A DNA stretch of 48,089 nucleotides from Chloroflexota bacterium (lineage in GTDB: Bacteria; Chloroflexota; Anaerolineae; Aggregatilineales; Phototrophicaceae): the NCBI GenBank assembly GCA_009841405.1, contig VXLV01000078.1, positions 1-48,089 of the forward strand. Direction: 5' to 3'. This document shows positions 1 to 9,308 of the stretch, piece by piece. Numbering within the stretch: the first letter of the stretch is position 1; the number at the start of each line of letters is the position of its first letter. Below the pieces are notes generated by a model. That model ran no database searches. It was not told the origin of the DNA and saw nothing but the letters and a program-made list of their open reading frames with translations. The position numbers and the translations under genes were made by a program.

Positions 1-71
1 CGTCAGATGTGTAACAGATACAGCTATGGCGAGCATCCCCATAAAGGGGAAGGGGAGCTAGCGTGTGCACA

Positions 72-111
72 AGTCCCTCCCTCATTTTGGGGGAGGGATT
101 TAGGGTGGGGG
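72..111 (+). repeat. 40-bp hairpin repeat, copy 1 (inverted relative to copy 2)
   Basis: This 40-bp stretch is the exact reverse complement of 42511-42550. It contains TCCCTCCC and GGGAGGGA arms around a short T-rich loop, so it can fold into a GC-rich hairpin. It covers the last codons and stop of the S9 peptidase gene, whose final Pro-Pro-Pro-stop is read from the repeat. A related G-rich fragment lies at the window end (48070-48089). Confidence 0.9.
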
Positions 112-2121
112 TATTGTAACGGGGTTAGTCCCCAAATGCTGCTTGAACCAGCCCAGGATACGGTGGATGCGCTCGATGCGGTTGCCGGGCCGGCCGCCGC
201 GCGACAACCCGTGATTCTCGCCCTCGAAAATCACCAGCTCGACCGGCTTGCCGCGCCAGCGAAGCGCCGCGAACATTTGCTCCGCCTGCTCCAGCGCGCA
301 GCGGTGGTCTTCGTCGCTGTGAATGATCAGCAACGGCGTGTTGACCTTATCGATATAAGCCACTGGCGATTGCGCCCAGCTGCTGTCCAAGTCGCGCCAG
401 GGGTCGGTGCGGGTTTCGCCGCCCGTGCATTCCGGCCCGATATCGGAGGTGCCGAAGAAGCTGATTTGGTTGGTGATTGAGCGCTGCGTCACGGCCGCGG
501 CGAAGCGGTCGGTATGCCCCACCACCCAGTTGGTCATGAAGCCGCCGCAACTGCCGCCGGTGACGCCCATGCGCGAGCTGTCGATGTGGGGCCGCGCCAC
601 GAGCTCATCGACGCCGAGCATAATCTCGTCGAATTCCGCCCCACCCTGGTCGCCTTCGCTGGCTTTCGTCCACGCTTGGCCGTAACCGGCGGTCGTGCCG
701 CGCTGATTAAAGTAGGCCACCGAGTAACCAGCGGCGGCGTATATCTGAAATTCGTGATTGAAGTCCCAGCCGAACATGGAGCAGTGCACGTATTGTATGT
801 GCGGGTAGGCTTTCCCGTCTTCGAAATCCAGCGGCTTGATCAGCCAGCCATGCACCTTAGCGCCGTCAACGCCGTCGTACCAATAACTTTCGGGCGCAGA
901 CAGCCGGTGATCGCGCAGCCAGGGATTGAGATTGGTCAGCCGGCGCGACTCGCCATTGTCCCAAAGGTAAAGCTCGCCCGGGTTCGTCGGATCGGCCTGG
1001 CCGTAGGCGGCGATGCCGTCGGGCGCCGGACTGTACTCGAAGGTGATGCTGTCGCCGCTGACCAGCCTCTCGTAGTCGCCGTCGGTGTCGATGCGGTAGA
1101 GATTGGTCGCGCCCTGCTCGGTGAGCAAGAAGTAGATCCACTCATCGCCCGGCGCCCACTTCATCGTCACGTTAGATAGACCCACGCGCTGGTCGGAAAC
1201 GGCGTAATTGCCGACTTCGTCGTCAATATCCGCGCCCAGCTTCCAGGCTTTGCGCGCGGCCACATCGGCCAGGTGCGGCTGCCAGAAGTTGCGGCGGTTG
1301 ACCGGCGGCGGCAGGTTGTGCCCGGCGAAGGCGATGTACTTGTCGTCCGCGCCCCAAACCGGGCTGAAGGCCGTGCCCTGCCAATCGGGGAGCAGTAGCT
1401 CGGGCGCGCCGTCGGGGTATTCGCAGGTCAGGATTTGTCCGTATCCCAGCGACGTGTTTTGCTCGCGCGCCATGCCGACGAATGCCAGGCGCGCGCCGCT
1501 ATTGCTCCACTTCGGCTCCGCATAGTCGCACTCGCTGTGTGTCACCTGGGCGAAGTCGCCCGTTTCGATTTCCAATACCCAGATCTGCTTGAACTTGTCG
1601 TGAACCCAGCCGACGCCGTCTTGCTTGTAGCGCAAGCGGCGGATGACCTTGATGGTCGGCGCCGGGATGCCGGGCGCCGGACCGCGCTCATCGGCGGCGC
1701 GCATGGGCGTCCAGCGCGCGCCAACCAGTTTCGCGCCGTCGGCCGACCAGTCCAGCCCGCTCATGGGCATGCCGCCGGTATCGAAAAACGCCTCAATGTC
1801 GTCGTCCACGTCCAGGATACGCACAGAGTCGCCCTCGGCGTCGCTGTAGGCGTAAGCCAACCGACTGCCGTCACGGTTCCAGGCGATGGACGAAACGTTG
1901 CAGGCGCCGTCGGTCAAGCGGCTGGCGCTGTCGCTGCGCCGATCATGCAAGTAAACATGGGTGATGTAGCCGTTGGAGCGCGCGTCCGGGCGGCGGACGG
2001 TATAGGCGATTTGCGAGGCGTCGGGAGCAATGGCGATTTCGGCTAGCCAACTGAACTTCATTAAGTCTTCCGGGATCAGCCCGCGCCGCCGGTTGACCTG
2101 CACAGCAAAGTCTTCTGTCAT
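100..2121 (-). CDS. S9 family prolyl oligopeptidase (acylaminoacyl-peptidase-like)
   Basis: This 673-residue protein has the two-part layout of family S9. An N-terminal beta-propeller region with WD40/TolB-like blades (about residues 20-400) is followed by an alpha/beta-hydrolase domain. The nucleophile is Ser524 in the GGSCGGF motif. The acid is Asp603 or Asp605 in SDEDHRC, and the base is His637 in GENHG. Such enzymes cleave short peptides, often after proline or at acylated N-termini. No signal peptide is visible, so it is probably cytoplasmic. The start is ATG with an AGGG element nine bases upstream. The stop codon lies inside the 40-bp repeat at 72-111, so the last few residues (IPPP) are repeat-encoded. 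Family assignment is firm; the substrate is unknown. Confidence 0.93.
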   Translation of the reverse strand: MTEDFAVQVNRRRGLIPEDLMKFSWLAEIAIAPDASQIAYTVRRPDARSNGYITHVYLHDRRSDSASRLTDGACNVSSIAWNRDGSRLAYAYSDAEGDSVRILDVDDDIEAFFDTGGMPMSGLDWSADGAKLVGARWTPMRAADERGPAPGIPAPTIKVIRRLRYKQDGVGWVHDKFKQIWVLEIETGDFAQVTHSECDYAEPKWSNSGARLAFVGMAREQNTSLGYGQILTCEYPDGAPELLLPDWQGTAFSPVWGADDKYIAFAGHNLPPPVNRRNFWQPHLADVAARKAWKLGADIDDEVGNYAVSDQRVGLSNVTMKWAPGDEWIYFLLTEQGATNLYRIDTDGDYERLVSGDSITFEYSPAPDGIAAYGQADPTNPGELYLWDNGESRRLTNLNPWLRDHRLSAPESYWYDGVDGAKVHGWLIKPLDFEDGKAYPHIQYVHCSMFGWDFNHEFQIYAAAGYSVAYFNQRGTTAGYGQAWTKASEGDQGGAEFDEIMLGVDELVARPHIDSSRMGVTGGSCGGFMTNWVVGHTDRFAAAVTQRSITNQISFFGTSDIGPECTGGETRTDPWRDLDSSWAQSPVAYIDKVNTPLLIIHSDEDHRCALEQAEQMFAALRWRGKPVELVIFEGENHGLSRGGRPGNRIERIHRILGWFKQHLGTNPVTIPPP

Positions 2122-2147
2122 TGAATTAGCCCTATTACCCTTCCTTT

Positions 2148-2313
2148 ACCACAGAGAACACAGAGGATACACAGAGGACACCGAGGAAAGCAACTAAGTG
2201 ACTATATGCCAGCGAACGTTTCATGTTGGATGGCCAGCAAAAGCGCGCCAGTATCTGAACAATACATAACCCTCTCTGCACTCTGTGTACCCTCATTTTC
2301 CTCTGTGGTAAAG
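2148..2313. repeat. Pair of inverted CACAGAG-type repeats in the 2122-2394 gap
   Basis: A run of ACCACAGAG/ACACAGAGG units (2148-2190) is followed about 80 bases later by a reverse-complement run ending CTCTGTGGTAAAG (2272-2313). The two arms face each other, so the block could fold back or represent a small non-coding element. Related single runs occur at 21528, 31553, 35379 and 36978. Nothing coding is visible in this gap. Confidence 0.8.
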
Positions 2314-2394
2314 AAAAACTTCTGGTGACGTGCTTTCCGCGACTTTCTTGATTCTACTTCTGTTTGCTGCGATTGCCCTGGATTGACCGCTGCC

Positions 2395-3462
2395 TCACAA
2401 ATCACAGCGGACGCCTATTTCAGCCGAAAGCGCGCGCAACTGCGCCACGGTCTCGCGCGCAACCGGGATGCCGGCCGCGCGCCGCTCATCCATGCGGCCG
2501 AACTCTACTTCGCCGGGCAACATCACCGGGCGCTCGCTATCGATCGGCGGCGCGCCCTTGACCTGGCTCACCAGTTCCTCAAGGCGCCGGTCAAAGTCGC
2601 TCTGTGACATCATGGCGCTTGGGTTGATGGCGACCAGCATGTGACCGACATCGAAGTTCCGGTCGTCCTGGAAGACATCCAGCCCGAAGAGCGCGCCGGT
2701 CATCACGCCGGCCAGGACATCGGTGAACAAGCTGAGCCCGTAACCCTTGTACTCGCCGATGGGCAGAAGCGGGCCCTTCATCGCCGCCGACGGATCGGTC
2801 GTCGGCTGGCCGGCGGGCGTCAGCGCCCAGTTGTCCGGCATGGGGCGCCGCTCGCGCTCGTACCAGCGCATCATGCCTTTGCCGGACATCGTCAGCGCCA
2901 TATCGAGCACGATGGCGTGGTCGGCGCTGCGCGGTATCGCCAGGCCCCAGGGATTGGTGCCCAGCACGACCTTGGCCGAGCCCCAGGGCGCCATCTCGGC
3001 CGCGGCGTTGGTCATCGCCCAGCCGATCAAGCCGGCCTTGGCCGCGGTCAGCGCGTGGTAGCCGGCGATGCCAAAGTGGTTGCTGTGGCGCACGCCGACC
3101 ATGGCGATGCCGCTGGTCTTGGCTTTCTCCACCGCCCGCCGCATGGCGCGCTGCGCGGCCACATAGCCGAAGCCCTTGGCCGCGTCCAGCAGCGCGTACG
3201 ACGGAGCGTCACGCAGCCAGGTCATGGGCGCGTCCGGCACGATGCCGCCGTTCTTGACGCGGCGTGTATAGCGGAAGAGCTTCTCCAGGCCTTGGCCCTG
3301 CCCGGGGTGCCACCACTGCGATGCCGTCATCAAGCCGTCGCTGATGATCTCGGCCTCTTCTTCGGTCGCGCCCAGGCCGCGCATATACGACAGCGTGAAG
3401 TCGCGCAGCTTGTCCAGCGCGTAGAGATTGACCAGCGTGCTATCCTGGACTTCATATGACAT
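2395..3462 (-). CDS. Ldh family (malate/L-lactate/ureidoglycolate type) NAD(P)-dependent oxidoreductase
   Basis: The 355-residue protein matches the Ldh_2 dehydrogenase family, which is unrelated in fold to classical lactate dehydrogenase. Family landmarks are visible. VRHSNHFGIAGYHA carries the conserved catalytic histidine, LGTNPWGLAIP is the conserved loop following the cofactor site, and LPIGEYKGYGLSLFTDVLAG is in the C-terminal half. Members reduce or oxidise 2-hydroxy acids with NAD(P)H; the substrate cannot be read from sequence. A GAGG element sits seven bases before the ATG. The start lies nine bases after the stop of the SDR gene, so both probably belong to the minus-strand operon that begins near 8972. 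Confidence 0.92.
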   Translation of the reverse strand: MSYEVQDSTLVNLYALDKLRDFTLSYMRGLGATEEEAEIISDGLMTASQWWHPGQGQGLEKLFRYTRRVKNGGIVPDAPMTWLRDAPSYALLDAAKGFGYVAAQRAMRRAVEKAKTSGIAMVGVRHSNHFGIAGYHALTAAKAGLIGWAMTNAAAEMAPWGSAKVVLGTNPWGLAIPRSADHAIVLDMALTMSGKGMMRWYERERRPMPDNWALTPAGQPTTDPSAAMKGPLLPIGEYKGYGLSLFTDVLAGVMTGALFGLDVFQDDRNFDVGHMLVAINPSAMMSQSDFDRRLEELVSQVKGAPPIDSERPVMLPGEVEFGRMDERRAAGIPVARETVAQLRALSAEIGVRCDL

Positions 3463-3471
3463 GGGCGGGCC

Positions 3472-4194
3472 TCACATAAAAGGATAGGCGAGCGGGTTCA
3501 GCACCGCTTCGTTGACGACGAACTCCGCCGGCGTCAACAGGAGTTGGACGATCATCCGCGCTACCGCCTGCGGGTCCATGGTTTCGCTGCGGGGCAGGAC
3601 GCCGATGGGCGCGCCGCGCCAGCCCGTGTCCATGCCGCCCGGATAGAGAATCGTAGCGCGGATATTGTGGCCTGCGCCCGCTTGCGCGATGGCGTGGTTC
3701 AATCCGGTCAAGCCGAATTTGCTGCCGCCGTAAGCCGGGCTGCCGCCGCCGCGCAAACCGGCCGTGCCGGAGATATTGATGACGTAGGCCGAATCAGCGG
3801 CGCAGAGGCTGCTCCACAACGCTCGCGTCAAATAAAACACGCCGGACAAATTGACGCCGATAACCGCGTCCCAATCGCTGATGTCGGTGTCTTCAAAAGT
3901 GCGCGGCGCGGGAATGCCGGCATTGTTGATCAGAATGTCCACCTTGCCGCAGGCTGCTTCAATCGCCGCGGCTGTGTCCAACACTTGCGCTGAATCAGCG
4001 ACATCGCATGCGTAAACCGAAGCCGCGCCGCCCGCCGCGCTTATGGCTTCGGCGGCTTCGTTCAGTGGCTCGGCGCGCCTGGCGATCAAGACGCAATGCG
4101 CGCCGGCGGCCGCCAGCGTCTCCGCAACCGCGCGTCCCAAGCCCTGGCTGGCGCCGCTGATGACCGCGACTTTGCCCTCTAATGTCTTTTCCAT
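3472..4194 (-). CDS. SDR family NAD(P)-dependent oxidoreductase
   Basis: This 240-residue classical short-chain dehydrogenase has the cofactor-binding TGxxxGxG-type motif near the N-terminus (SGASQGLG), the NNAG motif, a catalytic Ser in NISG, and the YxxxK pair in AYGGSK. Length is typical of the class. The substrate is undetermined. It lies 18 bases after the GT-C-like gene and nine bases before the Ldh-family gene on the same strand, which suggests co-transcription and possibly a shared metabolic role for the two oxidoreductases. Confidence 0.93.
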   Translation of the reverse strand: MEKTLEGKVAVISGASQGLGRAVAETLAAAGAHCVLIARRAEPLNEAAEAISAAGGAASVYACDVADSAQVLDTAAAIEAACGKVDILINNAGIPAPRTFEDTDISDWDAVIGVNLSGVFYLTRALWSSLCAADSAYVINISGTAGLRGGGSPAYGGSKFGLTGLNHAIAQAGAGHNIRATILYPGGMDTGWRGAPIGVLPRSETMDPQAVARMIVQLLLTPAEFVVNEAVLNPLAYPFM

Positions 4195-4212
4195 GGCCTC
4201 TTCACCTGCCTA

Positions 4213-6705
4213 TTAGACGTCTATTGTCGCAATTACCGTCTCGCGATTGAATCTTACGCCGGTCGCGCTGTCCACGCCAGAGACACTATCTCCCGAGTTG
4301 AAGTCATAAAGAATGAGCTCGACAGTGTAACTGCCGGGCGGCAAGCTGGAAATATCGACGTGATGACGCGCGAGCGCGAGGTCTTCTACAATGAAGTCCT
4401 GGTTATGCGCCTTGCCGCCGGACGCATCAAAGAGCTGTATAGATATGGCATGCCTGGATTTGGGCAGCGCATCCCAGCGCATTTGGATTTCCAGGCGCGC
4501 GCCGTCGAGCGCGACCAGCCTGTTTGCCAAAACCGCGGCATTTTCATAGCGTGCTTGAATTGGCGCTGGCGAGTCGAAGAGCGCGCAGGAGAATTCACGC
4601 CGCAATAGGCGCTCGAATACCCATTCGTCCCCCAAGCTTTGGGTCCCGCAGGAATGAAACTGATTCAGGGGTGGTCGTCTCGTCACGGGCGCCAGGTCGA
4701 AGCCGCGAGCGTAGATGGCTGTGATGACCTGGCTCTGCGCCAAAAGGTTTTCAACATTCAGTCGGCTGCCGGCGGCGGCCTGAACGCGTGGTTCGCCCTC
4801 GTCGAGATACAGGTGAACCAAGCCATCCCAATCGGTCGTGTAGGCGATGGTCGCGTCGAGGTATGCGAGCGAGTCTTCATCGAGACGATCACGCGGATGG
4901 AAACTAAGCAGCGACGAACCGGGCTGCCAGGCGCCCGCGGCTGAATTCAGGAATTGGTCGAACGGACGCAGCGCCGGCGGCAACTCGGCGCAGGCCAGGC
5001 GCATATCGCCCAGGCGATAAATTGTCACGAGCTCGTCCTCATAGGCCGCCGGCACACGGACGAAGCTGTGCGCGCTTTCTTCGATCTGATATGCCCAACG
5101 GTGAAAGACGACATGTGAAAAGCCGTCCGCCAGCAGCTCGTCCAAAGCCGCGTGATATGGCGTCGCGCGGCCGAAACATGATCCGCTTCGGTCGAGACTC
5201 CATTCGCGCAGCAGCCAGTTTCTCTTGGAGTAAGCGACAGTTCTGTCCTGAATTCGCCAAAGGTACCCGTAAGCGGTCGGATATCCGGTTAAGGTCTGTC
5301 CGTAGAGCGCGTAGCGTTCCATCGGACGTTTGCGCGGCAGATTGATAAGTTTTATCGACTGGTCTGGCTCGGCCTTCAACCAGTCGACATAAGCCGTAGC
5401 GCCCTTTGGCAGGGACAGGCCGTTGAGTGGCGCATAGTATTCAAAACAGACAATCAGCACGGCGCTAAGCGCGACCAGGGCGCGCGTCCGCTCCGCTCGC
5501 CCGCGGACCAACGCAGCCAGGCCGAAGCTGGCGACGACGGCGAAAGGCGTGATTAAGGCGTAGATGTAGTATTGCGGGAAGCCAATCTGCCCGAACAAGC
5601 TGGGGAACAAATCCCGCAAGACGCGCGCGGGCAAAACAATGTCCGGATGGGGCACGCTGTTGACAGTCAGAAAGTCGCCCAGGCGCATGACGGCGAAGAA
5701 TACGAACAGCGCCAGCCAAGGCAGCAGGCGCGTCCGGCGCGCGCGGCGCGACAGCAACGCGCAAGCCAGGAAGAAGAGGTTGATGTAGCCCAAATAGATA
5801 TTCTTGTGGATTACATCAGGCGGGACATTAAATACTGAGTCCAGAAAGCGCCCGGTGAAGGGATTGCGCGAATGAACGAAATAGTCCAGTACATCATGAC
5901 TGAGTGCAAAACTCTCGTATCTGGTCAAGCCCTCCCGGAGGATTTCCGCGTCGGCAAGCATGGGATAGATGCGTAGAGCGCTGATGGCTGCGCCGATTAC
6001 GGTGAAAAGAAGCAGCAGACGCCAAATCTCGCGCTGCCGCCAGCGCGCCGGCAACAGGAAAGCGGTGTAGATCGCCGTGGCCATCAGGATGTAGGCGAAC
6101 GTGTACATGCCGACGAAGGCGGTAATGCCTGTGCTAAAACCGGCCAGCGCCGCAAACAGTCGGCGACTTTCCAAGTGCGCGCGATGAAAAAAATAAAGCG
6201 TCAAAGGCATCGTGCCGATACAGATCAGTACCGGGTCCGAGCCTTTGCTGCTGAATGAGATGCCTGTTGCGGCGACCACTGCGCCGAACAACGCAACCCA
6301 CTTGTCCTTTAGCAAGTGCAGAATCAGCACATAGGCGCCAGCGCCATTGAAACAAAGAATCAGCAGAAAAATCAGATTGTGCGCATTGTCCGTTGACAGC
6401 GCCTGCTTGAGAACAAGCAGCATGAGCGCATGTGTAAAGGAAAAACTTTGGAACACCAACGAGGCGCCCTGCGGATGAAAAGTATCGAGGCTATACCAGA
6501 GTTCGGCCCGCCCGGCCAACACCTGCCCAAGGTGCCAGGAGTCCCATATCCGGTGAAAGATGTCCCAAGTATGATTGTGTACCCAAAACCGGTCCGTATC
6601 GACCACACGCGCGGCGGTGGGCCAAGTCATCACCAGGATGACCAAGGGCAGGATCAGCAAGACATGCCAGTGGCTGCGCAGCCTGCCCAATAGTTGAGAC
6701 AGCAT
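4213..6705 (-). CDS. Large multi-pass membrane protein, GT-C glycosyltransferase-like
   Basis: The protein has 830 residues. A hydrophobic segment at about residues 14-33 is followed by a polar loop with HNHTWD and DTFHPQGA, then roughly ten further membrane segments to about residue 425. The remaining 400 residues are soluble and probably beta-rich. The layout of a first helix, a large acidic or aromatic external loop and many helices resembles GT-C lipid-linked sugar transferases and YfhO-like proteins, but no diagnostic motif is clear. A cell-surface glycan role is an inference supported only by the many glycosyltransferase genes nearby. The ATG lies nine bases after the stop of the upstream aminotransferase, so the genes are likely co-transcribed. 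Confidence 0.75.
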   Translation of the reverse strand: MLSQLLGRLRSHWHVLLILPLVILVMTWPTAARVVDTDRFWVHNHTWDIFHRIWDSWHLGQVLAGRAELWYSLDTFHPQGASLVFQSFSFTHALMLLVLKQALSTDNAHNLIFLLILCFNGAGAYVLILHLLKDKWVALFGAVVAATGISFSSKGSDPVLICIGTMPLTLYFFHRAHLESRRLFAALAGFSTGITAFVGMYTFAYILMATAIYTAFLLPARWRQREIWRLLLLFTVIGAAISALRIYPMLADAEILREGLTRYESFALSHDVLDYFVHSRNPFTGRFLDSVFNVPPDVIHKNIYLGYINLFFLACALLSRRARRTRLLPWLALFVFFAVMRLGDFLTVNSVPHPDIVLPARVLRDLFPSLFGQIGFPQYYIYALITPFAVVASFGLAALVRGRAERTRALVALSAVLIVCFEYYAPLNGLSLPKGATAYVDWLKAEPDQSIKLINLPRKRPMERYALYGQTLTGYPTAYGYLWRIQDRTVAYSKRNWLLREWSLDRSGSCFGRATPYHAALDELLADGFSHVVFHRWAYQIEESAHSFVRVPAAYEDELVTIYRLGDMRLACAELPPALRPFDQFLNSAAGAWQPGSSLLSFHPRDRLDEDSLAYLDATIAYTTDWDGLVHLYLDEGEPRVQAAAGSRLNVENLLAQSQVITAIYARGFDLAPVTRRPPLNQFHSCGTQSLGDEWVFERLLRREFSCALFDSPAPIQARYENAAVLANRLVALDGARLEIQMRWDALPKSRHAISIQLFDASGGKAHNQDFIVEDLALARHHVDISSLPPGSYTVELILYDFNSGDSVSGVDSATGVRFNRETVIATIDV

Positions 6706-6714
6706 GCAAACGGC

Positions 6715-7884
6715 CTAGCGACCGGCCATGATGCCCTGCATGGCGACTTTCATACGCTCCAAACCCTCGATGAGTTTGTCTTCCGGCTGCAGGAAAGTCA
6801 TGCGCAGGTAGTCTTTGCGGTCTTTGGAAAAGGCTGACCCGGGATAAGCCAGGACGTGCTGCTCCGTCAGCATGCGCTGCGCCACCTCGGCGCTGTCCAT
6901 GCCGGTAAAGCCGATGTCAGCGAAGACGAATTGCCCGCCCTGCGGCAAGCCGTATGCCATGCCCATCGCGTCGAGCGCGTCCAGCACCAGACGCCGCCGC
7001 CGCTTGTACGCCGCCGCCATCATCTCGACCGGCTCTTGCGGCCCCGTCAGCGCGGCCAGGCCGGCGTATTGCGAAATCACTGACACGCCGCCGCTGATCG
7101 CCGCCTTGAGCTCGGCGACGCGCGCCATCAAGTCAGCCGGTCCTGTGATCCAGCCCAGGCGCCAGCCGGTCATCGAATAAGATTTCGACAAGGCGTTGAG
7201 CGTCAGCGTGCGCTCTTTGCCGCCCGGCAGCGAGGCCGGGCTGGTATGTACGAAGTCGTCATAGACGAAGAGATCATAGATCTCGTCGGAGAGAATCATC
7301 AGGTCGCGCTTAATGGCGATGTCGAGCAACTCGCGCGTGTCGGCGGGCGAGATGACGCTGGCGCAGGGGTTGTTGGGCGAGACGAGCAAGAGCGCGCGTG
7401 TCCTTTCAGTGACGGCGGCGCGCACCAGCGCCGGGTCCGCGCGGAAGTCTTCATGCGGCCAGGTCTGCACTTCGACCTTGGTTGCGCCGGCGAAATCCAG
7501 CGAGTCGGCGTAGGTATTGTAATTGGGCTCGGGCACGATCATCTCGTCGCCGGGGCCCACCGTCGCCAGCACCATCAGGAAAAGCGCCTCTTGCCCGCCG
7601 TTGGTGACGACCACCTCGGTCGCCGGGTCGACATCGATATTGTTAACGCGCTTGACCCGCTCGGCGATGGCTTCGCGCAGCGGAGGCAGCCCGGCCGGCG
7701 GCGTGTATTCGGCGTGGCGGTGGATCATGGCCTCTTCGGCGGCGGCCACGATATGCGGCGGCGTGTCGAAGTCGGGGTCGCCGCGCCCCATGACAATCAC
7801 ATCGTCATAGCCGCGCGCTTCGCCGATCAACTTGTAGAGCAGGTTGGTGCCTTGGTCTTCTTGCTTCTGGTTATTCTTGCTCAT
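6715..7884 (-). CDS. PLP-dependent class I/II aminotransferase
   Basis: This complete 389-residue fold-type I aminotransferase shows SPNNPCA (the Asn that contacts PLP), DEIYDLF (the Asp that binds the pyridine nitrogen, and Tyr), and ALSKSYSMTGWRLGW, where the Lys forms the Schiff base and the final Arg motif binds phosphate. It most resembles the aspartate/aromatic aminotransferase subgroup, but the amino donor is not readable. Its ATG overlaps the stop of the preceding aminotransferase-like gene as ATGA, a sign of translational coupling. That upstream partner lacks the catalytic lysine, which raises the possibility of a paired active/inactive complex. Confidence 0.94.
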   Translation of the reverse strand: MSKNNQKQEDQGTNLLYKLIGEARGYDDVIVMGRGDPDFDTPPHIVAAAEEAMIHRHAEYTPPAGLPPLREAIAERVKRVNNIDVDPATEVVVTNGGQEALFLMVLATVGPGDEMIVPEPNYNTYADSLDFAGATKVEVQTWPHEDFRADPALVRAAVTERTRALLLVSPNNPCASVISPADTRELLDIAIKRDLMILSDEIYDLFVYDDFVHTSPASLPGGKERTLTLNALSKSYSMTGWRLGWITGPADLMARVAELKAAISGGVSVISQYAGLAALTGPQEPVEMMAAAYKRRRRLVLDALDAMGMAYGLPQGGQFVFADIGFTGMDSAEVAQRMLTEQHVLAYPGSAFSKDRKDYLRMTFLQPEDKLIEGLERMKVAMQGIMAGR

Positions 7885-8972
7885 TCGGTTTCCTTCTCAG
7901 TCGCGTCACGGAGCGCCGCGGCCGCGGCATTGCTTATGGTCAAGCGCACGGTATCAGGCGCGCCGAAGTGGGCGCCATCAGCGCCGCTTTCGCGCAGCTT
8001 CGCCAGCGCAGCTTCCCCGCCAGCCCCCGCACGCAGAGCCAGGATATTGAGCGCGGCGCCGGCGACGACTTCGAGACCGGCGGCGGCCGCGGCGTGCAGC
8101 GCGCCCTCGCGCTGGCGGCGCATTTGCGCCAGGCGCTCGTCCCGACGTTCGTTATAGATTTGCCCGGCTTCCAGGGCGGCGTATTGCGTGGCGGTGGCGG
8201 TGCAGATCGCCATGATCTGTTTCTGCGACTGCATCGCCGGTATCCAGTCGGCCGGCGCGGCGATCGCGCCCAGGAACCAGCTCGACAGTCCCATGCCCGG
8301 CCAGCCGTCGCTGAGCGCGGCGACCCGCGTCGGCGTCGACTCCAGCGCCGCAAGCGAGTTGTAGTCGCCGTCGATCCAGGGCGCCAGCCCCTGATCCCAA
8401 ATGACGGCGGCGTCGTGTTCGCCGACGAGCTGGCTGATGGCCGCGACTTCGTCGGCTGTGTAAGCCGCGCCGCTTAGCCGAGATGGCGATTCCAGATAAA
8501 GCAGCCGGCAGCCCTCGGCCAGCGCAGCGGCGATGCCGTCGATCGCGGGCAGGTAGCCGCGCGCGCTATCCACCGGCAAGCTGACGATATTGCGCCGGCG
8601 TACGCCAAGCGCCTTACGCGCGCCCGGATGCGCGACCGCGGGAACTCCGATGCTATCAAACAATTCGCCGATTTTCTGGATGGTCAGGAATCGCGCCTCT
8701 TGCATGCCGGCGGTGACGATGATGTTGCCGGCTTCGTAGGCGCTGCCGCCGGCTCTATTGAGGTAATCCGCCAACGCTTCCCGAAGCGGGCCGATGCCGG
8801 GCACATCCACATAATGGGTCTGGCCCGCTTCCATCGCTTCGGATGCGCTGGCGATGACGCGTTCGTCAAGCGGGCTGATGATCTCGTCCGCGCTGAAGTC
8901 TGCGCCATGCCGCGCAGTTTGCGCCGGCAGGGGTGTATTCAGCGCGCGGTTGGCATTGTGCCAACTTAACAT
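7881..8972 (-). CDS. Aminotransferase-like protein lacking the PLP lysine (probable pseudo-enzyme)
   Basis: The 363-residue protein aligns along its length with class I/II aminotransferases: an N-terminal helix ending in SEAMEAG, YVDVPGIGPLREAL, and TAGMQEA in the PLP-phosphate region. The Schiff-base region reads ALSDGWPGMGLSSWFLGA, so the position expected to be Lys is Asp222 or its neighbour. The Asp-x-x-Tyr motif reads DQGLAP, keeping only the Asp, and SPNNP reads SPSRL. It is therefore probably unable to transaminate and may bind a ligand or partner. The ATG at 8972 was chosen because the longer frame to 9077 adds a low-complexity, Arg-rich extension not expected in the family. The stop overlaps the next gene as ATGA. 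Confidence 0.8.
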   Translation of the reverse strand: MLSWHNANRALNTPLPAQTARHGADFSADEIISPLDERVIASASEAMEAGQTHYVDVPGIGPLREALADYLNRAGGSAYEAGNIIVTAGMQEARFLTIQKIGELFDSIGVPAVAHPGARKALGVRRRNIVSLPVDSARGYLPAIDGIAAALAEGCRLLYLESPSRLSGAAYTADEVAAISQLVGEHDAAVIWDQGLAPWIDGDYNSLAALESTPTRVAALSDGWPGMGLSSWFLGAIAAPADWIPAMQSQKQIMAICTATATQYAALEAGQIYNERRDERLAQMRRQREGALHAAAAAGLEVVAGAALNILALRAGAGGEAALAKLRESGADGAHFGAPDTVRLTISNAAAAALRDATEKETE

Positions 8973-9308
8973 GAAGGCTTTGCTTGCTGATGGCAACGGC
9001 TCAACTCCAGTTCTGGTCCGCGCGGGACTCTTACCGCGAATATGGAAAGCGCCCGCCTGCAGGCAGTATCCTGCCATTTCAGGCGAGCAACAGTATAATA
9101 GCGCTGATAGTCAACAATTGCGACTGCGTTCGAGAGATTCTATTGGCGCTGGCCGGGCGTCTTGAACAATGTAAGCGTGCGCTATACCAACTGAACCGTC
9201 AGTAGCGACGCCAGGCAAGCTACGCTTCATGTGATTCGAAAACTCTGGCGATCGTTGGCGAACCTGCGGCTAGTCCCTACAAGCCGTTGATGATTTCGGA
9301 GATCGCGA

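Noticed and set aside
2641..3459. Long plus-strand open frame opposite the Ldh-family gene
   Set aside because: Composition is Arg/His/Gly/Ala-biased with no motifs, the usual shadow of a GC-rich gene; the minus-strand dehydrogenase explains the frame.
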